A stretch of DNA of 64,000 bases from BJHQ01 sp964654285 (GTDB lineage: Bacteria > Planctomycetota > UBA11346). Of the stretch, positions 49,236 to 58,637 are shown piece by piece. Position 1 is the stretch's first letter. Each line of letters opens with the position of its first letter. Location: the NCBI GenBank assembly GCA_964654285.1, contig CAZZJC010000006.1, positions 72,230 to 136,229 on the forward strand, in the 5' to 3' direction. The notes below the pieces were generated by a model. It worked only from the letters and a program-made list of their open reading frames with translations, had not been told where the DNA came from and did no database searches. The translations under genes and the position numbers were made by a program.

Positions 49236-50588
49236 TCAGGTGCGGCGGCGCACGAGCAGCACACCGGTGGAGAACAGCAGCAGCGACAGGCCGAGCCCGA
49301 GATAGGCGTAGTCGATCACGCCCTTGGTCGAGGCGCCCTGGAGCCAGGGCACCAGGTACGGTCCGGCGAAGCCGCCCAGGCAGCCGAGGCCGTTGATGAG
49401 CGCGATGCCCCCGGCGGCGGCGGACCCGCGCAGGTATTCGGTGGCCAGCGACCAGAAGGGGCCGAGCGCGCTGAAGGTGCCGAGGCAGGCGCAGGTGGTG
49501 GCGGCGAGGGCGAGCCAGTTGCGCCCGTCGCTGCCGTCGGGCGGCAGCAGGCCGACCAGCGCCAGCCCGGCCACGCCGACCAGCCCGGCGAGGGCAGCGT
49601 GCCAGCGCCGCTCCTGGCGGCGATCGCTCGATCGGCTCCACAGCACCATCGCCACCCCGGTGGCCAGGTAGGGGACGGTCAGGGCCCAGCCGAGGTTGAC
49701 GTTGCTGGGCTCGACCGCGTACCACTGGCGCCAGAGCTGCTGCACGAGCGGCTTCCAGAACGACGGCAGCCATTGGGTGACGCCGTAGAACGCGGTGATG
49801 AGCAGGAAATACAAACCGACCAGCAGCCACAGGCGCGGCTGGGCCAGGGCCTGGACGAAGGTCAGATGCTGGTCCGGCCGGGCCTGGCGCTCGCGGTCGA
49901 GCACCTCGGCGACGCGGCGACGTTCGTCCGCGCTCAGCCAGCGCGCGGTCTGCGGCCGATCCGGCAGCACCACCAGCACGAGCAGCCCGACGAGCACCGA
50001 GGGCAGGCCCTGGAGGAGGAACACCCACTGCCAGCCCGCCAGGCCGCCGACCTGGTCGAGTTCGAGGCAGTACGCCGTGAGCGGGCCGGTGACGGTGTTG
50101 GCGACGCAGATCGAGGTGAGGAACAGCGCCGCCGCGCGCGCCCGCCGCTGGGCCGGGAACCAGTAGGTCAGGTAGAGGACGACGCCGGGGAAGAATCCCG
50201 CCTCGGCCACGCCGAGCAGGAAGCGGAGTCCATAGTAGCTCGCCGGCCCCTGGATGCACATCATCAGGACCGCGATGAGCCCCCACGAGACCATGATGCG
50301 CGCGATCCAGCGCCGCGCTCCGATGCGCTCCAGGAGCAGGTTCGAGGGGATCTCGAACACGCAGTAGCCGAGGTAGAAGATGCCGATGCCCAGGCCCCAG
50401 ACATAGGCGTCGAAGCCCAGCGCCGCGAACTGCGGCCCCGCCATCGCCTTGAGCACGCCGACGTTGCTGCGGTCGATATGCGCCAGGACGTACAGCAGCA
50501 GCAGGAACGGCAGCAGGCGCCAGGCGATGCGCGCGAACACCGGATCGTCGGAGGTGGTCGGAGCAAGAGCGGGTGCGGTGGGCATCAT
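49236..50588 (-). CDS. MFS transporter, anion:cation symporter (ACS) type
   Basis: This 450-residue protein has twelve membrane helices. The first loop, LLYVLAHIDRSNVG, and helix 2-3 region FEIPSNLLLERIGARRWIARIM are diagnostic of the ACS family that carries tartrate, phthalate, hexuronates and other organic acids. Hexuronate uptake would suit the pectin-lyase-like gene 3.5 kb away, but this is speculation. ATG 50588 or the next codon, ATG 50585, is the start. Confidence 0.9.
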   Translation of the reverse strand: MMPTAPALAPTTSDDPVFARIAWRLLPFLLLLYVLAHIDRSNVGVLKAMAGPQFAALGFDAYVWGLGIGIFYLGYCVFEIPSNLLLERIGARRWIARIMVSWGLIAVLMMCIQGPASYYGLRFLLGVAEAGFFPGVVLYLTYWFPAQRRARAAALFLTSICVANTVTGPLTAYCLELDQVGGLAGWQWVFLLQGLPSVLVGLLVLVVLPDRPQTARWLSADERRRVAEVLDRERQARPDQHLTFVQALAQPRLWLLVGLYFLLITAFYGVTQWLPSFWKPLVQQLWRQWYAVEPSNVNLGWALTVPYLATGVAMVLWSRSSDRRQERRWHAALAGLVGVAGLALVGLLPPDGSDGRNWLALAATTCACLGTFSALGPFWSLATEYLRGSAAAGGIALINGLGCLGGFAGPYLVPWLQGASTKGVIDYAYLGLGLSLLLFSTGVLLVRRRT

Positions 50589-50752
50589 CGTCCCGCCGTC
50601 CTACGCTTGGCGCGGGCCCGTGTCGAGCCGGTCCTTCCGCCCCCTGCGCGGTGGCCGATCCGGAAGGATGGCGATCCGGTTCCAGGAAATCCCCCTGCAC
50701 ACGCGGCCGCGCCCGCCTTTCCCCGCGCCGCTTCCTGGGTTAAGCTGAGAGG

Positions 50753-53700
50753 ATGCCTTTTTCCGATGATGCCGATTCCGGCCAGACCGCCGGGGTCGCC
50801 GGCACGACCGGCACCCGCCGGTCGTCGCGACCCGATCGCGTATCCGGCCTGCGCTGGCTGACCGCCGCGCTGATCCTGGCCGTCCTCCTGGCCGGCACCG
50901 GGCTGACCTGGTGGCAGGTGCGGCAGAGCGACCACCAGATGCGGGTCGATCTGCAGCGTCAGGCGGATCTCATGGCAGATGGCATCCATCTCGACGAGCT
51001 GAAAGCCCTGACCGGCACGCCCGCCGACGCCGCGCTGCCGGCCTACCAGCGGTTGAAGAGCCAGTTCGGCGCCCTGCGCCGGGCGACCCCGCATTGCCGG
51101 TTCGTCTACCTGCTCGGCCGCGACGCGGCCGGGAAGGTGATCTTCCTCCTCGACAGCGAACCGCCGGACTCGCCGGACTGCTCGCCACCCGGCCAGGTCT
51201 ATGAGGAGGCCTCGCCGGCGACGCGCGGAGTCTTCTCATCCCACCTCGGCTGCGTCGATGGTCCCTATCCCGATCGCTGGGCCACCTGGGTCTCGGCGCT
51301 CGCCCCGATCCACGATCCGTCCACCATCCGCAGCGATCTGGCGCGGCCGGTCGAGGCCCAGCGCCATGTGGACAAGGCGGTCGCGCTGTACCGGCAGCTC
51401 GGCCGCGAACGGTTCCTGGCGGCGCTGAACACGCGCAACGGGCCGCTGCACACCGGCGACCTCTATGCCTTCGCTTACGACCGCGGCATGACCCTGCTCG
51501 CCAACCCGGTCCGGCCGGAGCTGGTCGGACGCAACCTGATCGACGAGAAGGACTGGCCTGGCGGCAAGCCCTTCCGCCGCGAGCTGCAGCAGGTCGCCGC
51601 CGCCGGCGGCGGCTGGGTGGACTACGAATACGTGAATCCCGTCAGCCGGGCGATCGAACCCAAGACCACGTTCGTGCTGGCGGTGGATGACCTCGTCATC
51701 TGCGCCGGGGCCTATCGCGGCACCGGTTCGATCGTCGCGGTGCTGGGGATGGACATCGACGCCCGCGACTGGGATTCGCGGCTGGTCCGGGCCGGGCTGC
51801 CGCCGGCCCTGCTCACCCTGATGCTGCTCGCGACCGGGCTGCTCGGCAGCTGGTTCATCGCCCGGCCCCGGCCGCGCGAGCAGGCCCGGCGCTGGTACGC
51901 GCATCCCGAAGCCATCCTGGTCCTGGTGATCGGCGCCGAGCTGACCACCTACGCCACCTGGAAGGCGCACACGGTCGAGGTGGCCAACCGCCACAACTCG
52001 TTCGCCCCGCTCGGGGCGGCGCAGACGGCGCAGCTCAACGAACTGCTGCTCAACCTGCGCAACCTCGAACTGAGCAGCCTCGCGGCGTTCCATGCCCATG
52101 AGGCGCTGATCCCGGCGGACCAGTTCGCCGGTTTCGCCAGCATGCTGTTGCGCAACCGCGCCATCCACGCCTGGGAATGGATCCCGGCGGTGGCGGCGGA
52201 GGGCCGTCCGGCCTTCGAGGCCGCCGTCCGGGCGGAAGGCCAGGCCGATTTCGCGATCTGGGAACGCGACGCCGAGGGTCGGCGCATCCCCGCCGCCGTC
52301 CGTCCGGTCCACTTCCCGGTCCTGCGCGTGGCCCCGGTCAGCGGCAATGAATCCGCCATCGGTTTCGATCTCGGTTCGGATCCTGTCCGCCGCCAGGCGC
52401 TCGATCTGGCGGCGCAGGTCGGCCTGACCACCGCCTCTGAGCCCATCACCCTGGTCCAGGAACGGGGGACGCAGAAGGGCATGCTGGTGGTCCAGCCGGT
52501 CTTCGACGCCCGCGACCGCCGCCTGCGGGGATTCGCGATCGCCGTGCTGCGTCTGGGATCGATGCTGGACCACGCCGGCCTGCCGCCCACGGCCTGCATC
52601 GACCTGGCCTTCCAGCCCGACAAGGGCGAAGCGGTGGTCCTCGCCCGGACCGGGGCCGACGGGCAGCCGCCCGATCCCGCCTGGCCGACCGTGCTGCGCC
52701 CGATCGTCGCCTGCGGCCGGACCTTCCTCGTCACCGCCCATGCCGACGCCGGTTTCATGGCCCTGCATGCGACCCATGCGGATTGGCTCACGGCGGTGCT
52801 CGGCGGCCTGCTCTGCACCGGCATCGCCGTGCTGGTCGGGGTCCTGGTCGGCAAGCAGGAGTCGCTCGCGCGCCAGGTCGCGCGCCGCACCGATGACCTG
52901 CGCCGCAGCGAGGAGCGCCATCGCCTGCTCTTCGAGAAATCGCCGGACGCCTACCTGATCCTGGATGGCATGCAGTTCACCGACTGCAACGATGCCGCCC
53001 TGGCCATGCTGCGGGCGAACCGGGACGAGGTCGTCGGCATCGCCCCGGCCGCGCTGTCGCCCGAATTCCAGCCCGACGGCACGCGGTCGGTCGACCGGGC
53101 GCAGCGGCTGATGGCCGATGTCCTGGCACGCGGAACCGCCCGCTTCGACTGGCTGCATCGGCGGCTCGATGGCACCATCTTCCTGGCCGACGTCTCGCTG
53201 CTCCTCCTGCCCGCCGCCCGGCCGGTCGACGGGCCGCCGCGCATCCTCGTGACCTGGCGCGACATCACCGCGCGCAAGCAGGCCGAGGAGGCCCTGGTCG
53301 CCGCGAACCTGGCGCTTGAACGGCAGACCGTGCTGGCGAACCACATGGCGGCCGAGGCCGAACTGGCGAGCCAGGCCAAGGGCGAGTTCCTCGCCAACAT
53401 GAGCCACGAGATCCGCACCCCGATGAACGGCATCCTCGGCATGACCGAGCTGCTGATCGGCACCGGGTTGAACCCGGAGCAGGAGGACTACGCCCGCACC
53501 GCCTACCGTTCGGCCGAGGCCCTGCTGACCCTGCTCAACGACATCCTGGACTTCTCCAAGATCGAGGCGGGCAAGATGGTGTTCGAGGCCATCCCGTTCG
53601 ACCCCCGCCAGGCGGCCTACGACAGCGTCGACCTCTTCCGCCAGAAGGCGGCCGAGCACGAGGTCGAGCTGCTGGTGCGCATCAGTCCCGACCTGCCGGC

Positions 53701-55003
53701 GCGCTTCATCGGCGACCCTGGGCGCTGGCGCCAGATCCTCGCCAACCTGGTCGGCAATGCGGTGAAGTTCACCAGGCGCGGGCACATCCTGGTCGAGGTC
53801 GGCCGCGAGCCGCGCGATCCCGGGCCGGAATGCGGGACATGCGCGCATCGCGGCTGCTGCGAGCACATGCTGGTGCTCAGCATCACCGACACCGGCATCG
53901 GCATCCCGGCCGACCGCCTGCCGCATCTGTTCGCGGCCTTCGTCCAGGCCGACCAGTCGACCAGCCGGCGCTTCGGCGGCACCGGCCTGGGCCTGGCGAT
54001 CTGCCGCCGGCTGGCCGAGCTGATGGGGGGCAGCATCGGCGTGACCAGCGTCGAAGGCCAGGGTTCGACCTTCACCGTCCGCCTGCCGCTGCTGGTCGAC
54101 GCGACCCCGGCGATGCCGGCCCCGGAGACGGCCGGGACGCTCGCCGGCCTTCGCCTCCTGGTCGTCGACGACAACATCGTCAACGGCCGCATCGTCTGCG
54201 AGCAGCTCGAGATGCTGGGGGCGCGGCCGGAACACGAGGCCGACCCGGTGCAGGCCCTCGCCACCGTCTGCGCCGCCGCCACGGGCGACGATCCCCATGC
54301 CGGCCTGATCCTCGACCTGCACATGCCGGTCCTGGATGGCGTCGCGCTGGCGACCACCCTGCTCGCGGATCCGACCACCGCCGCGATCCCCCTCATCCTG
54401 CTGACCTCCTCGGGCGCACGCGGCGATGCCCAGCGCATGGCCGAGGTCGGGTTCAGCGGCTACCTGGTCAAGCCGGCCCGGCTGGAGGTGCTGGGCGCGG
54501 TGGTCGCCGCCGCGATCGCCAACCGGCGCGCCGGGCGGAAGCAGCTCGTCACCCGCCACAGCGTGCGCGAAAGCCAGGAAGGCGCCCCCGGCGCCCTCCG
54601 GCCGGCGATCTCCGGCCGCGTCCTGCTGGTCGAGGACAACCTGGTGAACCAGAAGCTCGGCCGGATCATGCTGGCCCACCTCGGGGTCGACGTGGTCCTC
54701 GCCGGCGACGGCCAGGAGGCGCTCGACCGGCTGGCGGCGCAGGATTTCGACCTCGTGCTCATGGACTGCCAGATGCCGGTCCTGGATGGCTACGAGGCCA
54801 CCGCCGCGATCCGCACCCGCGAAGCCAATGAGGGCCGTGCCCGCGTGCCCATCATCGCCATGACCGCCAACGCGCTGGCCGGCGACCGCGAACGCTGCCT
54901 GGCGGCCGGCATGGACGACCACCTCGCCAAGCCGGTGCGCGAAGCGCAGCTCGCCGCGATCCTGCGGCGGTGGCTGCCGGCTTCGGACCGCCCCTCGCCG
55001 TGA
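50753..55003 (+). CDS. Hybrid sensor histidine kinase with two sensor regions, PAS and two receiver domains
   Basis: This protein of 1416 residues has a TM helix at 25-47, an extracytoplasmic sensor (about 50-340), two TM helices near 347-370 and 387-405, and a CHASE-like sensor (about 410-660). Further TM at 678-700, PAS at 720-840 (LLFEKSPDAYLILDG), and HisKA with His885 in MSHEIRTPMNG follow. The HATPase has its N-box near 1005 and GGTGLGL near 1075. Receiver 1 has phospho-acceptor Asp1188, and receiver 2 has Asp1338 (LMDCQMPVLDG). No output domain or Hpt is attached, so it probably hands phosphate to a separate Hpt. Ligands are unknown. Confidence 0.9.
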   Translation: MPFSDDADSGQTAGVAGTTGTRRSSRPDRVSGLRWLTAALILAVLLAGTGLTWWQVRQSDHQMRVDLQRQADLMADGIHLDELKALTGTPADAALPAYQRLKSQFGALRRATPHCRFVYLLGRDAAGKVIFLLDSEPPDSPDCSPPGQVYEEASPATRGVFSSHLGCVDGPYPDRWATWVSALAPIHDPSTIRSDLARPVEAQRHVDKAVALYRQLGRERFLAALNTRNGPLHTGDLYAFAYDRGMTLLANPVRPELVGRNLIDEKDWPGGKPFRRELQQVAAAGGGWVDYEYVNPVSRAIEPKTTFVLAVDDLVICAGAYRGTGSIVAVLGMDIDARDWDSRLVRAGLPPALLTLMLLATGLLGSWFIARPRPREQARRWYAHPEAILVLVIGAELTTYATWKAHTVEVANRHNSFAPLGAAQTAQLNELLLNLRNLELSSLAAFHAHEALIPADQFAGFASMLLRNRAIHAWEWIPAVAAEGRPAFEAAVRAEGQADFAIWERDAEGRRIPAAVRPVHFPVLRVAPVSGNESAIGFDLGSDPVRRQALDLAAQVGLTTASEPITLVQERGTQKGMLVVQPVFDARDRRLRGFAIAVLRLGSMLDHAGLPPTACIDLAFQPDKGEAVVLARTGADGQPPDPAWPTVLRPIVACGRTFLVTAHADAGFMALHATHADWLTAVLGGLLCTGIAVLVGVLVGKQESLARQVARRTDDLRRSEERHRLLFEKSPDAYLILDGMQFTDCNDAALAMLRANRDEVVGIAPAALSPEFQPDGTRSVDRAQRLMADVLARGTARFDWLHRRLDGTIFLADVSLLLLPAARPVDGPPRILVTWRDITARKQAEEALVAANLALERQTVLANHMAAEAELASQAKGEFLANMSHEIRTPMNGILGMTELLIGTGLNPEQEDYARTAYRSAEALLTLLNDILDFSKIEAGKMVFEAIPFDPRQAAYDSVDLFRQKAAEHEVELLVRISPDLPARFIGDPGRWRQILANLVGNAVKFTRRGHILVEVGREPRDPGPECGTCAHRGCCEHMLVLSITDTGIGIPADRLPHLFAAFVQADQSTSRRFGGTGLGLAICRRLAELMGGSIGVTSVEGQGSTFTVRLPLLVDATPAMPAPETAGTLAGLRLLVVDDNIVNGRIVCEQLEMLGARPEHEADPVQALATVCAAATGDDPHAGLILDLHMPVLDGVALATTLLADPTTAAIPLILLTSSGARGDAQRMAEVGFSGYLVKPARLEVLGAVVAAAIANRRAGRKQLVTRHSVRESQEGAPGALRPAISGRVLLVEDNLVNQKLGRIMLAHLGVDVVLAGDGQEALDRLAAQDFDLVLMDCQMPVLDGYEATAAIRTREANEGRARVPIIAMTANALAGDRERCLAAGMDDHLAKPVREAQLAAILRRWLPASDRPSP

Positions 55004-55058
55004 GCGGCGCCTTCCCTTGCCGTTGCCCGTTGCCGGCCCGAGGGAGACTTCCGACGCC

Positions 55059-55976
55059 ATGCACATCACTTCCGATCCTGCGCACACCCCAGGACGATCC
55101 TGGCCGACGCAAGGTGGCGGCCGTGCGCTGCGGCTGCGTTGCGGCGGCATCCACCTCAATCTGCGCATCGAAGGCGACGGCCCGCCGCTGATCCTGCTCC
55201 ACGGCTATCCCCAGACGCATCGCTGCTGGCGGCGCTGCCTGCCGAGGCTGGCCCGCACCCACACCGTCATCCTGCCCGATCTGCGCGGCTACGGCGACAG
55301 CGACAAGCCTTTGCCCGAGGTCGACGCCAGCGCCTACAGCAAACGGGCGATGGCCGCCGACATCATCGCGCTCATGGATCGCCTGGACATCGCCGCCTGC
55401 CCGGTCATCGGCCACGATCGCGGAGCGCGCGTCGCGCATCGTCTGGCCCTCGACCATCCGACGCGCCTCACCGCCCTGGGGGTGGTCGACATCCTGCCCA
55501 CGATCTGGCACGACCGCCATCCCGACCGGGCCTTCGCGCACGCCTACTGGCACTGGCCCTTCCTGGCTGCGGGCGACGAGCCGGCCCGGCTCATCGGCGC
55601 GGATCCGGCCGGATTCCTGGAGCGGCGTCTGGCCGCATGGTCGCGCACCCCGGACGCCTTCGCCGCCGAGGATCTCGCCGACTACCGCCGCTGCTTCGCC
55701 GATCCCGCCTGCATCGCCGCCACTTGCGCCGACTACCGCGCCGCCGCCGGGATCGACCTCGACCACGATGCGATCGATCTCGGCCGTCGCCTGACGCTGC
55801 CGGTCCTGGTGCTGTGGGGTGCGCGCGGCTTCATCGGCAGCACCTACGATCCGGCCGCCGTGTGGCGCGACTTCGCCGAGCGCATCCGCCCGGTGCCGGT
55901 CGCCTGCGGTCATTTCCCAGCCGAGGAGAGTCCAGGCGGAACCGCAGCCGCCATCAGCGCCTTCCTCGCAGGCTGA
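55059..55976 (+). CDS. Alpha/beta hydrolase, haloacetate (fluoroacetate) dehalogenase-like
   Basis: This 305-residue protein has an oxyanion motif LLHGYPQTH, DLRGYGDSDKP and nucleophile Asp120 in GHDRGARVAHR. Arg121 and Arg124 match the carboxylate-binding arginines of fluoroacetate dehalogenase. Asp144 (VDILPT), His165-Trp166 (YWHWPF), Tyr226 and His285 (CGHFPAEE) also match its triad and halide pocket. Epoxide hydrolases share the fold but usually lack this full set. It lies 55 bases after the sensor kinase gene. Activity is inferred from residues only. Confidence 0.82.
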   Translation: MHITSDPAHTPGRSWPTQGGGRALRLRCGGIHLNLRIEGDGPPLILLHGYPQTHRCWRRCLPRLARTHTVILPDLRGYGDSDKPLPEVDASAYSKRAMAADIIALMDRLDIAACPVIGHDRGARVAHRLALDHPTRLTALGVVDILPTIWHDRHPDRAFAHAYWHWPFLAAGDEPARLIGADPAGFLERRLAAWSRTPDAFAAEDLADYRRCFADPACIAATCADYRAAAGIDLDHDAIDLGRRLTLPVLVLWGARGFIGSTYDPAAVWRDFAERIRPVPVACGHFPAEESPGGTAAAISAFLAG

Positions 55977-56057
55977 GGAGCCGGGTCGGGAAGCGCCCCG
56001 CCGCCGCATCGGGGCAGGGTCCATCTACCACGTCAGGGCGGGGGATCCGGAAGGCGG

Positions 56058-56933
56058 TCACACCGCCACCGCCGGCCAGCGGCCGGACTTGGGATCCTTG
56101 GGCGGGGTCTCGTCGCTGCGGAGTTTCCGGTAGAGGCCGGCGCGGTCGAAGGGCACCCGCACCCACTGGCTGTCGAGGTTGAGCGGGGACTCCGCCCCGC
56201 CGAGGTAGAGGAACCCGTGCGGAGCCAGCACCTTGCCGACCCGCATGAGCAGCTGCGACTTCACCTCGGTGTTGAAGTAGATCAGCACATTGCGGATGAA
56301 GACGATGTCGAAGGTGCCGAGGTTGAACCACGATTCGAGCAGGTTCAGTTCGCGGAACTCCCACATCTTCCGCAGGTTCTCGTTCACCTGCCATTCGCCG
56401 GGCGCGATCTGGGAAAAATGCCGTTTGAGCAGCTCCGGCGCGAGGCCGCGGTCGACCTCGGCCTGGGTGTAGCGCCCGGCGCGCGCCTTGGCGATCACCC
56501 GCGGCGAGAGGTCGGTGGCGAGGAACTGGAGCTGCCACGCCGCGAGCTGCGGGAAGTGGTCGCGGATGATCATCGCGATGGTGTAGGGCTCCTGCCCGGT
56601 CGAGCTCGCGGCGCACCAGATCGCGAGCTTGCGCGTCGACTGGTTCGCCCCGGCGAGGAACGGCAGGACCTTCTCCTTCAACGCGTCGAAGGGCGCGCCG
56701 TCGCGGAACCAGAAGGTCTCGTTGGTGGTCATCGATTCGACCACCTCGGCATGGAGCGGGCTGTTGGCCTTCTCGCGCAGGCGCTGGACGAGCTGGCCGA
56801 GGTCGGCCAGACCTTGGCGCTGGCAGACCGGGCCGAGGCGCGACTCGAAGAGGTAGAGCTTGTCGTCGCCGAGCACGATGCCGGACCGGTCCTGCACGAA
56901 CTTGCGCAGGAAATTGAGGTCGGTGGGGGTCAT
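56058..56933 (-). CDS. cheR: Chemotaxis protein methyltransferase CheR
   Basis: This 291-residue protein has an N-terminal helical CheR_N domain (LNFLRKFVQDRSGIVL), then a SAM methyltransferase with WCAASSTGQEPYTIAM, ATDLSPRVIAKARAGRY and FIRNVLIYFN. It methylates chemoreceptor glutamates using SAM. The ATG overlaps the cheB stop by four bases; it is the last gene of cheA-cheW-cheB-cheR. No pentapeptide-binding tail is evident. Confidence 0.95.
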   Translation of the reverse strand: MTPTDLNFLRKFVQDRSGIVLGDDKLYLFESRLGPVCQRQGLADLGQLVQRLREKANSPLHAEVVESMTTNETFWFRDGAPFDALKEKVLPFLAGANQSTRKLAIWCAASSTGQEPYTIAMIIRDHFPQLAAWQLQFLATDLSPRVIAKARAGRYTQAEVDRGLAPELLKRHFSQIAPGEWQVNENLRKMWEFRELNLLESWFNLGTFDIVFIRNVLIYFNTEVKSQLLMRVGKVLAPHGFLYLGGAESPLNLDSQWVRVPFDRAGLYRKLRSDETPPKDPKSGRWPAVAV

Positions 56934-58156
56934 GGACGCACTCCGCCCCGACGCGTGCGGGTGTTGATCTCGTCGGCGATCTTCGCCAGCGGCAGCACCT
57001 GGTCGGCGACGCCGTGGCGGCTGATCTGGCCGGGCATGCCCCAGACCACGGAACTCGCCTGGTCCTGCGCGATGACCCAGGCGCCGCGGCTGCGCAGCTG
57101 ATGTCCGCCGCGCAGGCCGTCCTCGCCCATGCCGGTGAGGACGACGGTGAGGACGTGCTCGCCCCACACCGCGCAGCACGAACGGAAGAGCGGATCGACC
57201 GCCGGGCGGCAGGAGTTCTCCGGCGGATCGGAATTGGTGCGCAGGCGCACGCCGGCGCCATGGCGTTCGACCACCATGTGCACGCCGCCGGGCGCGATGT
57301 GGACGCGGCCGGGCATGACCTCCATGAGGTCGGCGCCCTCGACCACCGCGACCTGGGCCTTGGCGGCGAGCCGTTCGGCGAGCAGGCGGGTGAAGGTCGG
57401 CGGCATGTGCTGGACGAGCAGCACCGGCACCGGCAGATCCTTGACCAGGCGCGGGATCAGCTCGGCGAGCGCGTTGGGGCCGCCGGTCGAGACGCCGATC
57501 GCCACCGCATCGACCCTCGGCGCCGGGCCGGTGCGCGGGGGGATGGGTCCGAGCACGGCGGCGCGGGCGCCGGAATTGCCGCCGTTCCCATGGATGGCCA
57601 TGGGACGGGGTGCAGGGGCGCCCTGGCCCGGACCGGCCGGTGGAGTGGACCGGATGGTCGACGTGCCACCGGAGGCGGGGCGTTGCTCCGGCGGTTTGGG
57701 TTGCAGGGCGCCCTCGCCGCCGGGCCGCGTCTCGGGGGTCGGCGGATGCTCGTGGCGCTGGCACAGGCCGCGGATGCGGCGGCCGAGCTCATGCCGCACC
57801 TGCTCGACCGAGGCCCCGATCGAACCGCCGCTGGGCTTGGCGACCACGTCGTCGGCGCCGCGTTCGAGCGCCTCCAGCGTGGCGGAGGCGCCCTCGGTGG
57901 TGACCGCCGAGAACATCACCACCCGCAGCTTCGGCCACTGCTTGCGGATCTCGACCAGGGTGGTCAGGCCGTCCATCTCGGGCATCTCGACGTCGAGCAC
58001 GACCAGATCGGGATTGAGCACCGGGATCTTGGCGAGGGCGATCTTGCCGTTGGCGGCGGTGCCCACGACCTCGATCTGGGGATCTCCCGCCAGGGCGTCG
58101 CTGACCATGCGCCGCACCAGGACGGCGTCGTCGACGATCAGGACCTTGTGCCGCAT
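56930..58156 (-). CDS. cheB: Chemotaxis response regulator protein-glutamate methylesterase CheB
   Basis: This 408-residue protein has a receiver domain with Asp55 (LVVLDVEMPEMDG), a long Pro/Gly-rich linker of about 80 residues (roughly 130-215), and a methylesterase domain. The catalytic Ser is in GVSTGGPNAL, the His in VQHMPPTFT and the Asp in TGMGEDGLRGG. It demethylates receptors after phosphorylation by CheA. ATG 58156 is one base after the cheW stop, which supports it over the upstream in-frame codon. The linker is longer than in enteric CheB. Confidence 0.95.
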   Translation of the reverse strand: MRHKVLIVDDAVLVRRMVSDALAGDPQIEVVGTAANGKIALAKIPVLNPDLVVLDVEMPEMDGLTTLVEIRKQWPKLRVVMFSAVTTEGASATLEALERGADDVVAKPSGGSIGASVEQVRHELGRRIRGLCQRHEHPPTPETRPGGEGALQPKPPEQRPASGGTSTIRSTPPAGPGQGAPAPRPMAIHGNGGNSGARAAVLGPIPPRTGPAPRVDAVAIGVSTGGPNALAELIPRLVKDLPVPVLLVQHMPPTFTRLLAERLAAKAQVAVVEGADLMEVMPGRVHIAPGGVHMVVERHGAGVRLRTNSDPPENSCRPAVDPLFRSCCAVWGEHVLTVVLTGMGEDGLRGGHQLRSRGAWVIAQDQASSVVWGMPGQISRHGVADQVLPLAKIADEINTRTRRGGVRP

Positions 58157-58157
58157 C

Positions 58158-58637
58158 TCAGCCGGCCTTGGGCAGCGCACCGGCGGCGGCGAGAACCGCC
58201 GCCGGCATCACCGCCGCCGCCACGTCGAGGACGAGCAGCAGCTCGTTCTCGAGCTTGAACACGCCGGAGGTCACGTCGCGCGCCGGCCCGCGGACGCTCT
58301 CGTGGGTCGCTTCGAAGGTTTCCGGATCCATCACCCGGACATCGCCGACCACGTCGACCAGCAGGCTGGTCGCGCCGATCGGCGAGCGCACCACGACGTG
58401 GCCCGGGCGGGCGCCGGCCGGCCGGGGCGGCAGGCCGAGTCGGCAGGCGAGATCGATCGCGACCACGAGCTGGCCGCGCAGGTTGATGAGGCCGCGCACC
58501 TCGGGCGGGGCGAGCGGCACCGGAGTGATGTCCTGGTGCCGCATGACCTCCTGCACGAACAGCACATCGACCCCGAAGTTGTAGGGTTCCAGCCGGAAGG
58601 TGCACAGCTGGCTGGGGATCCGCGAGTCGTCGCTCAT
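58158..58637 (-). CDS. cheW: Chemotaxis coupling protein CheW
   Basis: This 159-residue CheW-fold protein has CTFRLEPYNFGVDVLFVQEV, the typical LRGQLVVAIDLACRLG block and a C-terminal FKLENELLLVLDV. It bridges receptors and CheA. Its ATG overlaps the cheA stop (ATGA). CheA here already carries two CheW-like domains, so the operon encodes three. Confidence 0.93.
   Translation of the reverse strand: MSDDSRIPSQLCTFRLEPYNFGVDVLFVQEVMRHQDITPVPLAPPEVRGLINLRGQLVVAIDLACRLGLPPRPAGARPGHVVVRSPIGATSLLVDVVGDVRVMDPETFEATHESVRGPARDVTSGVFKLENELLLVLDVAAAVMPAAVLAAAGALPKAG

Noticed and set aside
51236..55168. A 1310-codon open frame on the minus strand opposite the hybrid histidine kinase
   Set aside because: It is the antisense shadow of a GC-rich gene: Arg/Gly/Gln/His-rich, with no family motif, while the plus strand holds the full kinase domain order. 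The same applies to the long antisense frames opposite 46524-48740, 25844-28288, 29824-32145 and 43519-45633.
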